Shown here: in pieces, positions 12,207-25,124 of the stretch
Layout: each line of letters starts with the position of its first letter
Numbering within the stretch: position 1 is the stretch's first letter
Assembly (NCBI RefSeq): GCF_003590095.1
Contig: NC_039478.1
Coordinates: 22,134,001-22,198,000 of the forward strand
Direction of reading: 5' to 3'
Source of the DNA: Trichoplusia ni
Lineage: Eukaryota > Arthropoda > Insecta > Lepidoptera > Noctuidae
Length of the DNA stretch: 64,000 nucleotides
Position numbers and translations under genes: made by a program
Notes under the pieces: generated by a model
What the model was told of the DNA's origin: nothing
Databases searched by the model: none
Seen by the model: only the letters and a program-made list of their open reading frames with translations

Positions 12207-12472
12207 TGACGGGCCTGTTAGTCTAGTGGTTAGTTACCCTGACTGCTATACCGGAGGTCGTGGGTTCGATTCCCGCCCAGGACAAATGTTGTGTGATGAG
12301 CATGATCATTTGTTCTGGTGTCTGGGTGTAATTTATCTATAATATGTATGTATTTAGAAATATATAAGTAAGTTTATCAGTTGTCTGGTTACCATAACAC
12401 AAGCTCTGCTTAGCTTGGGATCAGATAACCGTGTGTAAGTTGTCCCATGATGATGATGATGATGATGATGAT
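12207..12472 (+). mobile_element. tRNA-derived SINE, near full length
   Basis: The head has a box A-like TTAGTCTAGTGGTTAG and a box B GGTTCGATTCC at tRNA spacing, making an internal RNA polymerase III promoter. The body has the GTGTGATGAGCATGATCATTTGTTCTGG segment, then ATCAGTTGTCTGGTTACCAT and ACAAGCTCTGCTTAGCTTGG. It ends in a (GAT)n tail (12447-12472), the sort of tail carried by RTE-type LINEs, which may have supplied its mobilisation. The acceptor stem does not pair, so it is not a tRNA gene. Confidence 0.8.
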
Positions 12473-12649
12473 AATTATCATAAGTTAAATACCAACAAAA
12501 CTATCTCATAATTGTTGATAATGTAAAGTAATCCATAGTCACTCGCGACACTAGGGATTCAACGCAAGTAATTTCGAATCATTCATCATTTTTACATGAA
12601 AACTCTGTATTTAAACATCTCAAAGATAATGCATCTGTCAATCTGTTAC

Positions 12650-12790
12650 TAATGGAGCGATCGTCCCGGCGTCGTAATATCGATCTATCAATTACTATTG
12701 CAATGAATCGGTCGGACGCTGTCGATTGTTCGATATAACTGGTGACATACTGAGTATCTACTATGTTAATGGGTATCGTGGGAGTGACCA
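12650..12790. promoter_or_regulatory. CpG-rich unique island, candidate regulatory element
   Basis: Within AT-rich DNA this stretch has many CpG words (GGAGCGATCG, CCCGGCGTCG, GGTCGGACGCTGTCG) mixed with ATCGAT and ATCAATTA homeodomain-like sites. It matches none of the repeat families here. It overlaps a 70-codon minus frame (12579-12791) that I do not accept as coding. This is a composition-based suggestion only. Confidence 0.25.
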
Positions 12791-13204
12791 TGAAGTTTGA
12801 TAATCAATTAAATTATTTATCTATCTATGGCCCTCAAAAAAGGTTTTACACTTACAAGACTTAAGCATACAGAGTATTTGACATGTATTGACCAACTACA
12901 GCAGACCCTATCATAAAAAAATATGTGAACAATGAAAAAGCACAAGTTAATTAAGATATTATTTTGACCTATATGTAATTCCGAAGCAAAGTTATGAAAA
13001 TTATTACTTGTGTCCAAAAATGTTTCTAATTAAAAGGAAAAAATAAAAACAAAACCAAACTAAAAATATCTTCTTCTTTACAAAGCTGTTGTTCTTTTTA
13101 TTACATTTTTCTGAAATCAGCTTATTATATAATGCGCTTAAACAACGTCATGAAGTCAGTTGAGTAGGAATGAACACCAGTAACCCAACTGGATGTATAG
13201 AAAA

Positions 13205-13505
13205 CTATCGCATCAAACGAGCCTTAGCCTCTCTATAAAATTCCAAGCCAGCAAGAACAAAACACAACCACTTTCCTTATAGAAAACATTGTCATAAGAA
13301 TGGAAGAGCAACAGAAGGTATCCTTCCTGGCCAGACCGAGGCCGATAAACAAAATACGCGCGATGGATTCCTCTTAAGAGCAACCGATGCGTGAATTGCG
13401 CAACTAATAGCAATACAATAGCAAACACTTTCTCTAAATTGCTTCGGGTTCAATGCACGCGGTTCCGTTGCAGATAAAGCGCCCACACAATGGCGACATG
13501 CCGAC
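13205..13505. other. GC-richer unique stretch, nature unknown
   Basis: It carries CpG words such as GCGCGATGG and GCACGCGG and two overlapping minus-strand frames of 64-71 codons. Neither frame shows a recognisable domain or convincing splice sites. It could be a regulatory element or an old repeat. Confidence 0.25.
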
Positions 13506-14435
13506 TGTTAGTACTTAGATTTTAATTTAGGTTTATAGTGAATAGAAATCGATAAATGATTGTTTAGATGAAGCATCAAAACCCGATGGCCAAAAGACAT
13601 ATCGCAAGTTAACTTAATCATATTAACTCAACGAAATGTCTTATTCATAAATTCATGTATGACGCTAGCGACAATAGCCTTTTAAAAGCCCAATAGGTTT
13701 AAAATGTGGTGTAAAGAAGCAGAAAAAGTTCGCCTTTTCTATCTATAAAGACCTTTAAAATAGCTATTTAATGGAATTAAATCATTTCAAACTCAGGAGC
13801 CGTGATATTATTAAAATCTCACACAATAATTATTATTGTAGCTCAAATACATATCAGCTCGAACTTATATACATAGGTAGTTGTTGCAGAGTTTAAGGTT
13901 CAAATTTGTTCGTAGGAGTTCTGAGTAAGAGAAAGACGTGGTTTCTCAATGCTGTTTTATTTGCTACTGACTTTAAAGAATAATTTATATTTAATATTAT
14001 AATGACACATGCAGGTTATACATACTTAAAAGGAGTTTCACAGATATATAAGGTTCTAACACAACAGTAGTACTTAAAACTAAGATTTATAACAACACCC
14101 TTAATTTCTTCTTAGAAATTGATTCTGAGATATCACGATACACATACACGTACTTATACTAAAATACTCAGAACAGGAAGAACGAAGACTAGTTATCATG
14201 CACAACAGACTAGCTTCCAGTCAAACCGGCGAAGCAGGACGCCATATTGGAACCTTAGCCAACGTATCCAAGACACGACTCACCTACGCAGGGCCTAAGG
14301 CAGTCGTCAGTGTGTGGGAGGCCTTATAACAGATAAACCATCTGAGCCAGAGTTCAAGTACTTACGTTGTTAAGGCAATATTGAATGAAAAGAAAATCGA
14401 GACGTTTCTCACGATATTAGCTAAAGCTTCACGGG

Positions 14436-14512
14436 GATCGAGTGTTTTTGTATCGATTTCTATAATCGATTCGAAAGATATCGATTAGCTTTTTAATAAG
14501 GTAATCGAGTTT
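14436..14512. promoter_or_regulatory. ATCGAT motif cluster
   Basis: ATCGAT occurs at 14452-14457, 14465-14470 and 14480-14485, with GATCGAG and AATCGAG close on either side. In insects such sites resemble the DRE core bound by DREF and related factors. No gene start is visible beside it, so a distal element or chance are both possible. Confidence 0.25.
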
Positions 14513-15183
14513 GTTACAACGACATTTTTATATTTACAATTCCTAATACCTATGGGGGATAAAGGGTTCATGAAATAAAATGAAAATAATTCGTCTTCAC
14601 TTTTAATTCATAGCGTAAACAGGCATATTGCGAAACTGATTGTCTTCCCCTGTCGTCTTCTCGCCTTTCGCTCACACATAGCACTATCGCTTTTTTCGGA
14701 TTGCGTTACGTTTCCCACACTTGTATGTAAAAAAATAACACATCGCAGTAAATACAGGCTTCAGATGAAGGACAAGCTGAAGTCCTTCGAAATCAAAACA
14801 TCATAGCTCATTAGGATTTCACATAGAAGGAGGGTAGAAAAAGTTTTCCCCTGCAATGGAACAGAAACGGATGGAAAAAAACATGTTTCATACAAAGTTT
14901 GCACGCTGAAAAGCATCCCAGCTTTTTGTAAAGCATAATTTAATTAAAAACCTCGCTTTAACTCAAATTTTATCACATCGTTCCACTTAAAACACGTAAG
15001 TAAATTAATATTACATAACCGTGCACAATCACCATTACAATCAATTCATTTAAAACTGCACGCATTTTTGCACGATCCGACACTTAACATGTTCTTACAT
15101 AATTTTTAAAAGTATGTATAACCTTTGTTTTCGTAGAGAATCTACCGGTATCTCTTAAAATTAAGACTGTCTTTATTTTTTTG

Positions 15184-15305
15184 GTGGGTGAATCCTCATC
15201 TATGGAACCCATTAGAGTTCAGGGGAAAAGGCAGGGAGTGGCAAACTCTTAGTGACTGTACCGCCGTACATGTCTCCGTGCATGGCAATACATATAGCAT
15301 TGCAT
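15184..15305 (-). repeat. Dispersed moth repeat, AGTCTGACAC family, minus copy
   Basis: The minus strand carries the GCAATGCTATATGTATTGCCATGCAC segment and ends with a GATGAGGATTCACCC segment, as in 7881-8048. The adjoining 15306-15650 includes CTCACGATGTTTTCCTGCACC and a tRNA-like TTGATCGAACCTGCA piece, pointing to a second, different repeat joined to it. Confidence 0.4.
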
Positions 15306-16059
15306 CATGCACAAAGTTCCCGAAAGTATAATACCAGGAACACGAGAATAGGAATGGATGTCGGAAAGCTCGTTTTTTGCCGTGTAGCATTTTATCGCTT
15401 TTACCACTGCAAAATAATACAAGCCTACATACGTCCCGTATAGGAACATTGATCACCACGCTAGCTCACTGCGTATTGGCGATTTGGAATCCACTTTTTC
15501 TCACGATGTTTTCCTGCACCATTTGTCAGAATAATAAAGAGAGTACACTTTGAAAAGCCACTTCCGTTATTTGCCTGCGTTGATCGAACCTGCACCTTGC
15601 GCATACAAATCCATGCAAAGAATCGCAAGGCCATTTTATAACTTACTGCTGGTGGAAATAGGCATACTGGATTAATGTTTGAATTCCCCTATTATCGTTT
15701 TAACAAGGTATTGTGGTGCATATAATTCTCAGTATTTGGAAATTTACGTAACATAGCTTTTGTACTCCATAATTTGTAGCATTAATGCATGGAAGCAAGA
15801 AAATACGTTTCGATATTTCCCAGAAAATCTTATTCAGGGGAAATTCACTTAATCCTTTACAGAATATGTACTTCCAAGTATTTGACTTAAGAGATTAAGC
15901 ATATCGTAGAAATACAAATTAATAGGTAAGTACATTATAGACACGAAATGTAATATATAAATTAAATGGCTCCTTTTTAAGTTGGTCATTCATTTAAAAA
16001 ATAATACCCGGATTTTACATTATTTCCTTGTAGTGGTATCAGAAACCGAGATTCATAAT

Positions 16060-16158
16060 GTATGAAAATTGCATCACTAGCTATCACGATTCATAATATA
16101 GAGATTGGTGACAGTCGGACATACAGCGATGTCTTAGTATGATACCTTTTTTATATGA
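16060..16158 (-). repeat. Dispersed CTGTCACC repeat copy
   Basis: It has the reverse-strand blocks AAGACATCGCTGTATGTCCG and ACTGTCACCAATCTC, then ATCGTGATAGCTAGTGATGC, matching the copy at 6815-6935. Confidence 0.55.
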
Positions 16159-16343
16159 AAGCTTCAAAAAAAAATAATTTCAGGAATTTTCCTATCTTCG
16201 ACAACCCTATTCTAAAACCGCTTACCTGTCACACCGAAACATATTTTACAAGCACTTATTCGGTAGATAAACTATGTTCGTGGGTCTATAAACAGGGGGA
16301 GGCTTTGTGCGTGTCACAGCAAATTGATGAAAGTACCCCATAA

Positions 16344-16609
16344 TCTATATCTATACTCTATAATAATGTATAAAGCTGAAGAGTTTGTTTGTTTGTTTGA
16401 ACGCGCTAAACTCAGGAACTACTGGTCCAAATTGAAAAAATATTTTTGTGTTGAATAGACCATTCATCGAGAAAGGCTTAAGGCTATAAACCATCACGAT
16501 GCGACTAATAGGAGCGAAGATACAATGGAAAATGTGAAAAAAATAGGGCAGGTATGAATCATAACTTATATATTCTACCCATGGGGACGAAGTTGCGGGC
16601 AGCAGCTAT
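16344..16609 (+). mobile_element. Helitron-like short element, family A, degraded 3' end
   Basis: It starts TCTATATCTATACTCTATAATAATG after an A and keeps all internal family A blocks. The 3' terminus reads GGGCAGCAGCTAT instead of CAGCTAG, so the last base of the CTAG end has mutated. A T follows. Confidence 0.65.
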
Positions 16610-16680
16610 TATCTAATATAGTTATACTATATATACTATATCTAATATACCATACTTTAACCTGAGACGATTGTCTTTAA

Positions 16681-16725
16681 GGAAGCGGGACGACGCTCTA
16701 CATTATATAGTGCTATCTCGCTTCC
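16681..16725. repeat. GC-rich palindrome family, copy 2
   Basis: The left arm GGAAGCGGGACGACGCT and right arm AGTGCTATCTCGCTTCC pair over about 17 bp with a few mismatches and an AT-rich loop. Confidence 0.55.
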
Positions 16726-17576
16726 ACAATCGCTACATACTTCGTAAAAACGAGTTGGTAGAAACAGGGATGTCAAGTTACATAAAGTGTAAGATTTAAT
16801 TAAGTGTGTAAGACAGTTTCTCATGACTGTGGTAGCTCTGCTAAGTAACAGTTTTTGTACTGAAAGCTAAGAAACATACCCGTTCCTATATTTATAGTAG
16901 AATCAATAATTAAATATATTTTTATATGGTTTGTCTTAAGGAAGAAAAATTAAAACAAAGAAGCTTAAATTAAGTAACATATTATAAACAATACAAATAA
17001 GTAGGTACATATATTATTATTATGTAGTAGTATATATAAATAGATGTCGCATCATATTGCTGTAATTACCGAATCCATCATGCGGCAACTTGCAATGAAT
17101 CAAACCAATTAAAACCTTATTAATTTTCTCATTATCTTTAACAGAAACGGAGCTCAATATTCAGTAAATCAAATAAAAATAGGCGGTCCACCAGACCCTT
17201 ATACTCCAAAGATTGACATTATCGAAGAAAAAAGCTCCGACCGTAAAATTGGCTGGTCTGTTTTGCCGATAATTTACAAGTGATTCTATAAATTGCTATG
17301 AATTTCGATCGTTGCTTACAAGATTTATGAGAGGACCCAGTGGGCTGAAATTTCTCAGCTGTTTTTCCTTTATGCACAGTCCATGGAAACAGATCGTTTA
17401 GTTTATCGATATTTTAATATTCTTAAGCCTTTTTTCATGTTTTTCGAGATCATGTTTAGTTATTTAAGCGTCAATGTGTCGGTAGATGATAAATAAACAA
17501 CCCGCCCCTGTGAAATATGGTATTTTTTTTAATAAATATTTTTAATAATAATTATTATTATTTTTCATTAGGTATA

Positions 17577-17645
17577 AGGCCATGTTGTCCCACTGCTGGC
17601 CAAATTCAATCTCCTCTTTCCATATTATATTTTACAGGAGTTTCC
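17577..17645 (-). repeat. RTE-type LINE 3' fragment, short
   Basis: The minus strand reads GGCCAGCAGTGGGACAACATGGCC, matching the (F)AQQWD end of the RTE protein seen better at 29.8 and 34.1 kb. Confidence 0.4.
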
Positions 17646-18087
17646 CATCACCTTACCAAGCAATCTACATTTATTTTTTGCAGAACAACACAGCTCTCCG
17701 CCAAAAAAATTGCAATAAAAATCTTTTGAAACCAAATCGCGAGTACTGACAGTACAATAACCGAGAATAACCCCGCTTAGTCGGATCAGGGCAAGAGTTC
17801 TTAGAAGGCCTTTTTAATTCAGTGTCAACAAACTCTCGATTCTCAATAAGACTAGCCAAATAACCTCTTGTTTATTTCCAAGTTCATTTTCTATTATCCC
17901 AAAGGATATTTAATGAATTCTGTGGAAACGTTCAGAAAATTCCTAGAACAATTATTTTGGGTTTATTGTCCGAATTTGAATGTAAAACTAATTTCATGGA
18001 ATATTTTGTGTAATTCTTGTTTGAGGATATACGATGAATATGGTTATGCCTGACTGCTTAATGGAGAAGCTTTAATGAAGTTTCTGA

Positions 18088-18282
18088 TCCCACTAATATT
18101 ATAAAGGCGAAAGTTTGTGAGTGTGTTTGTTTGTTACTTCTTCACGTCAAAACGGTAGACTCATTTTAATGAAATTTGGTATGGAGTTAGCTAACACCCT
18201 GGATAAACACATAGGCTACGATTTATTACGAGAAAATATCTTATTTCCAAACCACGCAGACGAAGTCGCGGGTAACAGGTAG
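18088..18282 (+). mobile_element. Helitron-like short element, family B
   Basis: It starts TCCCACTAATATTATAAAGG after an A, continues with the AAGTTTGTGAGTGTG and GAAATTTGGTATGGAG segments, and ends GACGAAGTCGCGGGTAACAGGTAG before T. The terminal CTAG has become GTAG. It is non-coding. Confidence 0.6.
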
Positions 18283-19725
18283 TTGATTATTATTATTCAA
18301 GAACACATTGGTCAATGTAAAAATCCACCGAGTTTATTCATTGTTTGACTCAATATCACGTGTTTCTTTGAACCGTTTAAAGCTTTGAAGAGTCTTAAAC
18401 CGAACTGCAAAATCTTGCAAAAATGAGCTACTAAAGAAAACATGGAACAAACTTCAAATATACATAGTTTTACAGTCGAATCAAAAATATTTCGTTAATT
18501 TAACAAACATGTTTTAGTCAAACTGAAACTACTTAAAATCTATTTTTTAACTGTCTTATCGTCTACTGCTATGACTGTAGTTAGTATGAATACGATCAAA
18601 AAATTCAATCAATTATTTTGATTTTTCCCATCTCATCCCAATTGGGCTGTGAGCACATGGGATCCTCGGTGAGTCTCAATGAGTGATTCATTGATTGTTT
18701 AATTAAGATATCCCATCATGGCTGTCATCACTCAATATTGCTCGATCCATATCACCGGATAGCAAATCAAAACATGGTCTAAATTCTCATTAATACAATA
18801 GGCCAGATTTTAGTTGAACTGTTCTTATACAGGATGGTATAAGAAAATACTCTTTAAGTTGGTCATTGTTTAATTTCGAGTTTTGATTTTAGGCTAGAGA
18901 TAAACCCAATGTTTATATTTACCAGAATACTAAGCGGGTTCTCTTTTACGATCGTGAACTCCAAACCAGCTCTTATAGACAAGTGATATCGCTGTTAAAC
19001 ATCCTTAAATGTTCAAAAAGTGACCCTGGCTTATAATACCATCCTATCAATGTCCCGATACTGCACACCGACCATTTTCTATAGGTATAGGAAACGTTTG
19101 AAACATATGGCTTATCAAAAAGAAATATCTTCCCCTTATGGGCAATTTCTACATCGATCGCTTGTGTTCTGGCCGAAGAGCACAAAATATTTATAATTAA
19201 TATTGTGACATAATATAAATTCCCCTTGTGTTAAATATACTGTTTATTGTTGCAGGTATGTATGGCAACAGCACAGCGAACTGACTTAATTATAGACGGT
19301 TAATTAAGCGTCATAGTTTAATTAACAATTAATATACGTAAGTAACATTAAATTAAGCATTTCATAAAGCCTGATCAGTTCATTTTACATGGTGATAATT
19401 ATGAATTAAAACGGCTTAAATATTCTGAAAATATATTTTTTTATCTCACTTTTTATTTTTGATTAACTGATATATCTTTAACTCCCTAAATATAATCTAC
19501 TAAACATCTATCAACCTTATTGTACCAAAAACGAGCAAAAAATAATAATGTAACAAACTTTACACGAACATTTTCACGTCCCATCAATCAAAAAGTTGAC
19601 GGTAAAAGATTGCTACTATCTTGATACTTGTCCGTCAAAAAATATCTCTCCAAAATCCCATTAATTTTATTGCTAACTTAGAAAACTAATTTTTAGAATT
19701 GACCACATTGTACGATAGAAAATCA

Positions 19726-19840
19726 AAAATATAATATTCTCGTGTCATGGTGAAATTAAACTCCTCCGAAACGGCTTGACCGATTCCCATGTCTGCATTG
19801 TGTGCATATGGGGTATGTACGACAATCGGACAAAGCCTGA
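19726..19840 (+). repeat. Family C Helitron-like fragment, 5' part
   Basis: It shares CTCGTGTCA, CTCCTCCGAAACGG and TTGACCGATT with the complete copies at 36261 and 38025. The 3' half is not recognisable. Confidence 0.5.
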
Positions 19841-21682
19841 TTTTTTTATTTGGCATAACAGCAACTTTTGCTGTGGCAGCTAGAAGAATATACACAAGTT
19901 GTTATTATTTCTTTACACGTACATGGTCTACTATTAGAGATCACAAGTTAAACAGTCCCAAACACTGGGTACACATATGGGTTTAATTCAGCCGAAGTTC
20001 TAGTGGCCAACTACTCACGCCAGATCATTTTTTCCGATGTACTTTGCCTTAATTGATAAGCCATTCATTTGACATCAAGCCATGCGACTTGCCATGTATT
20101 GCCTATTACGCGAAGCCAGAAATCAAACCAGTATCTAAACTTTTCTCCTGCCTCTTCTCAAATAAAGAAGGATCAAGCATTAACTGAAGCAAATATTCTT
20201 CTAAAAAGCTTCTAAAAATCATTCCATTATTTTATAAGCATACTCCATGCAACTACAAGTATATCGGCACAAAATGGCCAACTAATCAAATATTAATATC
20301 GATACTACACACCCCTATTGAACCCACCGCTCCCGTTTAGGCAGACCTATAAATATTGTTATAGGGGATAAACTTTATAGGTTAGCGTGCAGTATCAGAC
20401 GCTTAGTTCCCGAGAATAATGAGCGGTATGAGGGGTTAGTTTTAACCAACTGGAAACGATGTCTCTTACATTTTAACTGGTCAGGAGTTTTTCATAGTTT
20501 CTTCTGTCCTGGGTTTGCATTATTGTCAATGGAAACAGTAAACGACGATTTTTTGTTTTGCATTTTGATCAATGCTCAAACGTTCTTTGTAGTACATCAT
20601 TTCTTCCCCTTTGTTTTTCTCTAAATGTGTTTGATTAATTCGAGGATTGAACCTATGAAATACATTCAATGGAAAGAAAAGTTCAGTCCCACCTATTCAT
20701 TAAGACAACACTGGGTTGATATCAACATGTTGTATGTTGCTTCCATCCAAAAGAGTAAATAATTTACAAGTACCATGCTCTCAAATCGCCTCATATCTTT
20801 CAAACTCCATAATCTTCAATTATTCCTTGACACTACTCTCCTTATGATACTAGACTAGATCAATATTTAACCTAACTGTAACCCAACAACTTGTAAGGCA
20901 TCTAATAGGTTTAATACCAGTAAGGATTATGGAAACGACTGCGATTACCATGACAATATTGTTTACAGAGCTGAAGATGGCACGATATTATTGTGAAGAC
21001 ACATTATCTTTTATCTTTTGAGCAGTTGACGTCATCAGTTGTGGAGGTAGCCTCTTAGTCTAAGTACCATAATACGATGACCATGATAATGCTATTGATA
21101 TAGGTACGCCACTTAATGATAGTAATTAGTTTGATTATATTAAAGGAGGTTTGTAATATGTAGCACAATTATGTGTTCTGATAATGGCAAGTGAGATTAT
21201 TCAATATTCGAAAACAGAAGACATAAAATAACAAATGAATGATATGAAGAGGGGTATGAGAGTTCAGAGGTGTTTTGGTAATACGTGTAGTGGTTGTGGA
21301 AAGCAGGATAGGTAAACAGGGTTTTTGATTATGGGCATGAAAACCAAAAAACTATGAGTGATTTGTGGTGTGTTAGTATTTTTGCTCTATTACTCATACT
21401 CATATTAGTTAAATACCAAGGCTTTCTTTCCACTCGGTTCAATTAGAATAATTCTTTGTCTTTCATAAAGTCCAGTTCATCTCACTATAAATAGCTTCTT
21501 CTTCTTTTAAAAAGAATCAATCGTTATAACAATGACATTGATTTGAAAAATATATAAATACGAATCAACAAATTTAAAAAACGAACTTTGTGAATCTGTA
21601 AAAATTAAGAAATAAACAGAAGCTGGAAGAAAATACAAAACAATTTCTTAACAAGACAGTATCGAATAAATTAACAATTTAG
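19841..21682. other. Unassigned AT-rich DNA
   Basis: No recognised gene or repeat. Confidence 0.4.
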
Positions 21683-21775
21683 AGAAAGAGCCGAAAGCGA
21701 CGAAAATGCTATCAGCTTCGAGTACCCCGAATTGATGAGTTATGGCCGAAGGGGCGCCCGTAAACTACGCGAGAT
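21683..21775 (+). other. CpG-rich unique island
   Basis: The stretch from GAGCCGAAAGCG to TACGCGAG is clearly richer in CpG than its surroundings. A short frame, MAEGAPVNYARFNTGLQ, opens within it (ATG near 21739) and stops soon after; no splice context makes it convincing. It may be a noncoding exon or a conserved element. Confidence 0.25.
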
Positions 21776-24026
21776 TTAATACTGGACTTCAATGATTTTC
21801 TGGAAGATGCCTTTTTTAATTAAAAGAAGAATGTGAGTGAAATTTTAATTTAAATTATAAAAAAATCGACTAATTAAAACATTGAATTGAAAAATAAAAA
21901 GGTTTTTTGCCACAAAATAATTGGTTTTCCATTTTTAACAATTTTAATAATCCCGTCAAAATCTCCGTCAAAAGATTGAATTCTACTAAAAGCCAAATTA
22001 ATTATAATCGCTTGGTATCATTTGTCTCGGGCAACCTTTACCGGTCGGACAAAAAGGTATTTTGCAAACAAATTAAATAGGCAATCGCTTAGTATGTAAC
22101 CAAACGCAAGAACGCACAATTTGTTTCATCGGAAAGGTTCGTCACGGCTCGGGTTATACATTAACGATTTAAATTACATTTCTTACATCACGTATGAAAC
22201 ACAAATAAGTTATTTGCGAAACAATTGTTTGAGATGATTTAAATTTTGAGTGTTACCTAAACCCAAAATTCTTTCACTGAGCTTTAGCTTGGCTATTCAA
22301 AATTCCAAAATTCGGTAACCGAATTTCCTTAAGATTTTCCTTCACATTGAATTAGGATATTTAGGAAAAGACAGACAAAGATAAAATACTGTCATTGGTT
22401 CCCAGTCGAACAAAAAGCGCTTCTCGCCTTCAAACCGTAAAGGCTGAAGAGTTAGAATAGTAAGAACAATTTTATGACGTAAAATAAATAAATAAAAAAA
22501 AATCTTATCTCCCATTACATTTAATTCATTAAGTATTTAAACATACATGGCGTACATTACAGGTTTTTTTACAATAACATGCCTACGAATGCGTATCGAA
22601 AGATTTATCGAAAAAAAAATTTTTAAACTATAATAATCAGCCAACCGATGATTGCGAATAAATGAGTTTTAAACTCAACTCTATTGAAATAACATTCCGG
22701 TCATATTACTTGTATCATTGACACGATGAAACATGATCGACCTCGGCAACGCAATATCCTAACTTAGATTGCTTGTTGGACTTTAGAGTAATCACGTCCA
22801 CAAGTCATCTCTGAAATTTAATAATATGGGATAATGTGTGTGAATGAGCTTTATAGCTTTACTAATACCATTATGGCGATTGCATTATACATACGATATA
22901 TGACGTGGCAAGGTGAAAGATAAAAATATTGGCCATGAATGTAGCTATTGTCACGATTAGTGATATTTTTGAGGTATTCAAAGTGGCAATTGGTGCTTTA
23001 CAGTAATTAGTATGTATAAAGGGATCGTAGGGTGACGTCAAATGATAAAGTACTTGTGATGAGTTATTGAAAGAAAAGTAAAGGAAAAATTTGCCTCGAT
23101 TACCCTAATTAATTTTACTGGTGCTGGTAGTTACTAAAGAAAACTAGTAAATCATAAAAAAATAATTACTAAATTGCCTAAAAGTAAAGTTTTGTTAGTT
23201 TAGGGTTTTCCCAAAATTCAGGGTAATATTTATACTGTGTTAAACAAATGTATTTTGATGTATGAAGACCTACATTTCTATCAATATTTTAACACGTCTG
23301 GCAAGTCACTTGTAAGTCCATCAAGGATGGGTACAAGGTTTACTATACATACTGTGAAACGAAATGAGATTTTATATATTATCCGTCCAATTTTGGACCC
23401 AATATCTAAAAAGAAAGGACGAACACCCAACCGTACAAAAACAAGATCATTCACCACATATTTTTCGAATGATCCTTCAGAAAAAAATGGATGAAATGAC
23501 TTACGTTAAAACTGACAAAAACGAAATTACGCTCAGTGTCACAACTCCGGTCGGTACTTTCCGACCTGCTTATTATCTGGCCTCTAAATCAGCGGGAAAC
23601 GGTTTGAAATAGCTTCAAATGATGATACGGTAGTTTAGTTTACAGCTGCGAATGTAAGAGAAAAAAGTGTAAAATAAAAGACGGCGCAGATAAGTGAACG
23701 ATGATCACGCCATTTAGCATTGTGTTCGCTGTGCCGTTTGTGTCAGCCAAAAATGTAAGCATAGAGTTTTACACAAATTATTTATTTAAACACAAATACC
23801 TAAAACTTTAAAAAAAAACGAGCACTAAGGAATTTAAATGCTTGTGTCGCGGTGTATGTTAATAGCTAAAACCTCTGATATAATAATATAATTTCCTAAG
23901 GTCTAAAACTCAGTCTTATTGTAATTTCTCGTAAAATGTAATTATGAGCGAGTGTTCTTAGCCATGTTTCACGAAACTCGAGGATAGAAGTTTTTAAGAT
24001 CGAGAACTTTTTTATTTTTATTAAAT
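21776..24026. other. Unassigned AT-rich DNA
   Basis: CpG-bearing unique words occur near 22010-22170 and 23680-23745. The latter has a weak inverted pair, ACGGCGCAG and CTGTGCCGT. Overlapping 82-85-codon frames at 23237-23612 show no domain. Confidence 0.4.
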
Positions 24027-24135
24027 GATGCAACGGTTTACTAACGCGTATTTATCAGTTTATCCCGACTAGTTTCGGACACAACCGGAGTCCTTAATCA
24101 TGAGCTGAGAAGGCGGGGTTGCAAGAAATGCGCGT
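24027..24135 (+). repeat. Two-copy dispersed repeat with a conserved core, second copy
   Basis: It is the partner of 6452-6546. The 27-nt core (within about 24081-24107) and the GACTAGTTTCG block are identical between the two, while the rest has diverged. Confidence 0.6.
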
Positions 24136-24619
24136 GAGTAATCCGTTGCGTTTTTTAATTTTGTTTTGTTTCAGGCAACACATTGTAACTTAACCCAAGT
24201 AGGTACTACGCAATATTCATTCATGATAAAATACAAAAGAAATTCAGTATCAGTCAACTGTTTCGGCCTACTTAACAGTTAGCTCATTAATTACCGAATC
24301 CCGGTCACTCTCATTCAACCGACTCACTCAGGCGTTGCGAACTTTTATACTAGTTTTTTTGGTTGCTATTTATACAACGGCAGTTTGTTATTATAGCCAC
24401 AGCTTCCGAAAGATATAGATTTATCTTTTCTTACCTTCAAGTTCAAATATTTTTCGTGCAAATTATGTTACATAGATGCCTTCCATCATTGGAAGGTGAG
24501 AATGATAAATTAAAAATGATAGTAACTAATAATATGGAAGGTTCTCGAATGTCTCTTGGAAACCTCTAAATAGTATAATCAAATTCAATTACATTTGTTA
24601 CCACTAATACACTTTGATG

Positions 24620-24800
24620 CACTGTGCGTGTCGTGTCGTGGGCACTCGTGGGTTCGATCCCTACCTAGGACATCCCAACATGTGTGTGATCCACGAAAGC
24701 TTGTTCTGAGTGTAGGTGTCATTGTAGATGTGATTTGTATGCACTTGACACCCCCGCGACACTAAGATTAAATACCTCACTGCGGGAGGTATTTTACAAC
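24620..24800 (+). repeat. tRNA-derived SINE copy, head truncated
   Basis: A box B-like GGGTTCGATCCC is followed by the family body: GTGTGATCCACGAAAGCTTGTTCTGAG, then GTGTAGGTGTCATTG and TGTATGCACTTG. Box A is degraded. Confidence 0.65.
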
Positions 24801-25124
24801 AAAAAACTACTTACTTACTTAATTCTTAAGATTAAATCAATTGCTAGTTAACCTCATATTAGACATAGTGATACAAATGAGTTTCTCCCGCGCATTTCAA
24901 AGCCCAGTCCAGTAGATAATAGTTTCATTTGTATTCTGTACGGAACCACCCCGGATACGGTGCGATCCCGGAAAATGACCGATGTCCCTGGACTGATAAG
25001 TTAGAGGTACGGTCAGTAGCAAAAGTAGATGACCACAATCAAAATCGTAAATCATGGTAACTATATGATTGAAGTAACACGACGTTCTCAAAACCAATTG
25101 ATTGAGACCAGCACTTGGTGGAGA

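Noticed and set aside
12207..12285. Functional tRNA gene
   Set aside because: Box A and B are present, but the acceptor arms do not pair and a long SINE body follows. The same holds for the other tRNA-like heads.
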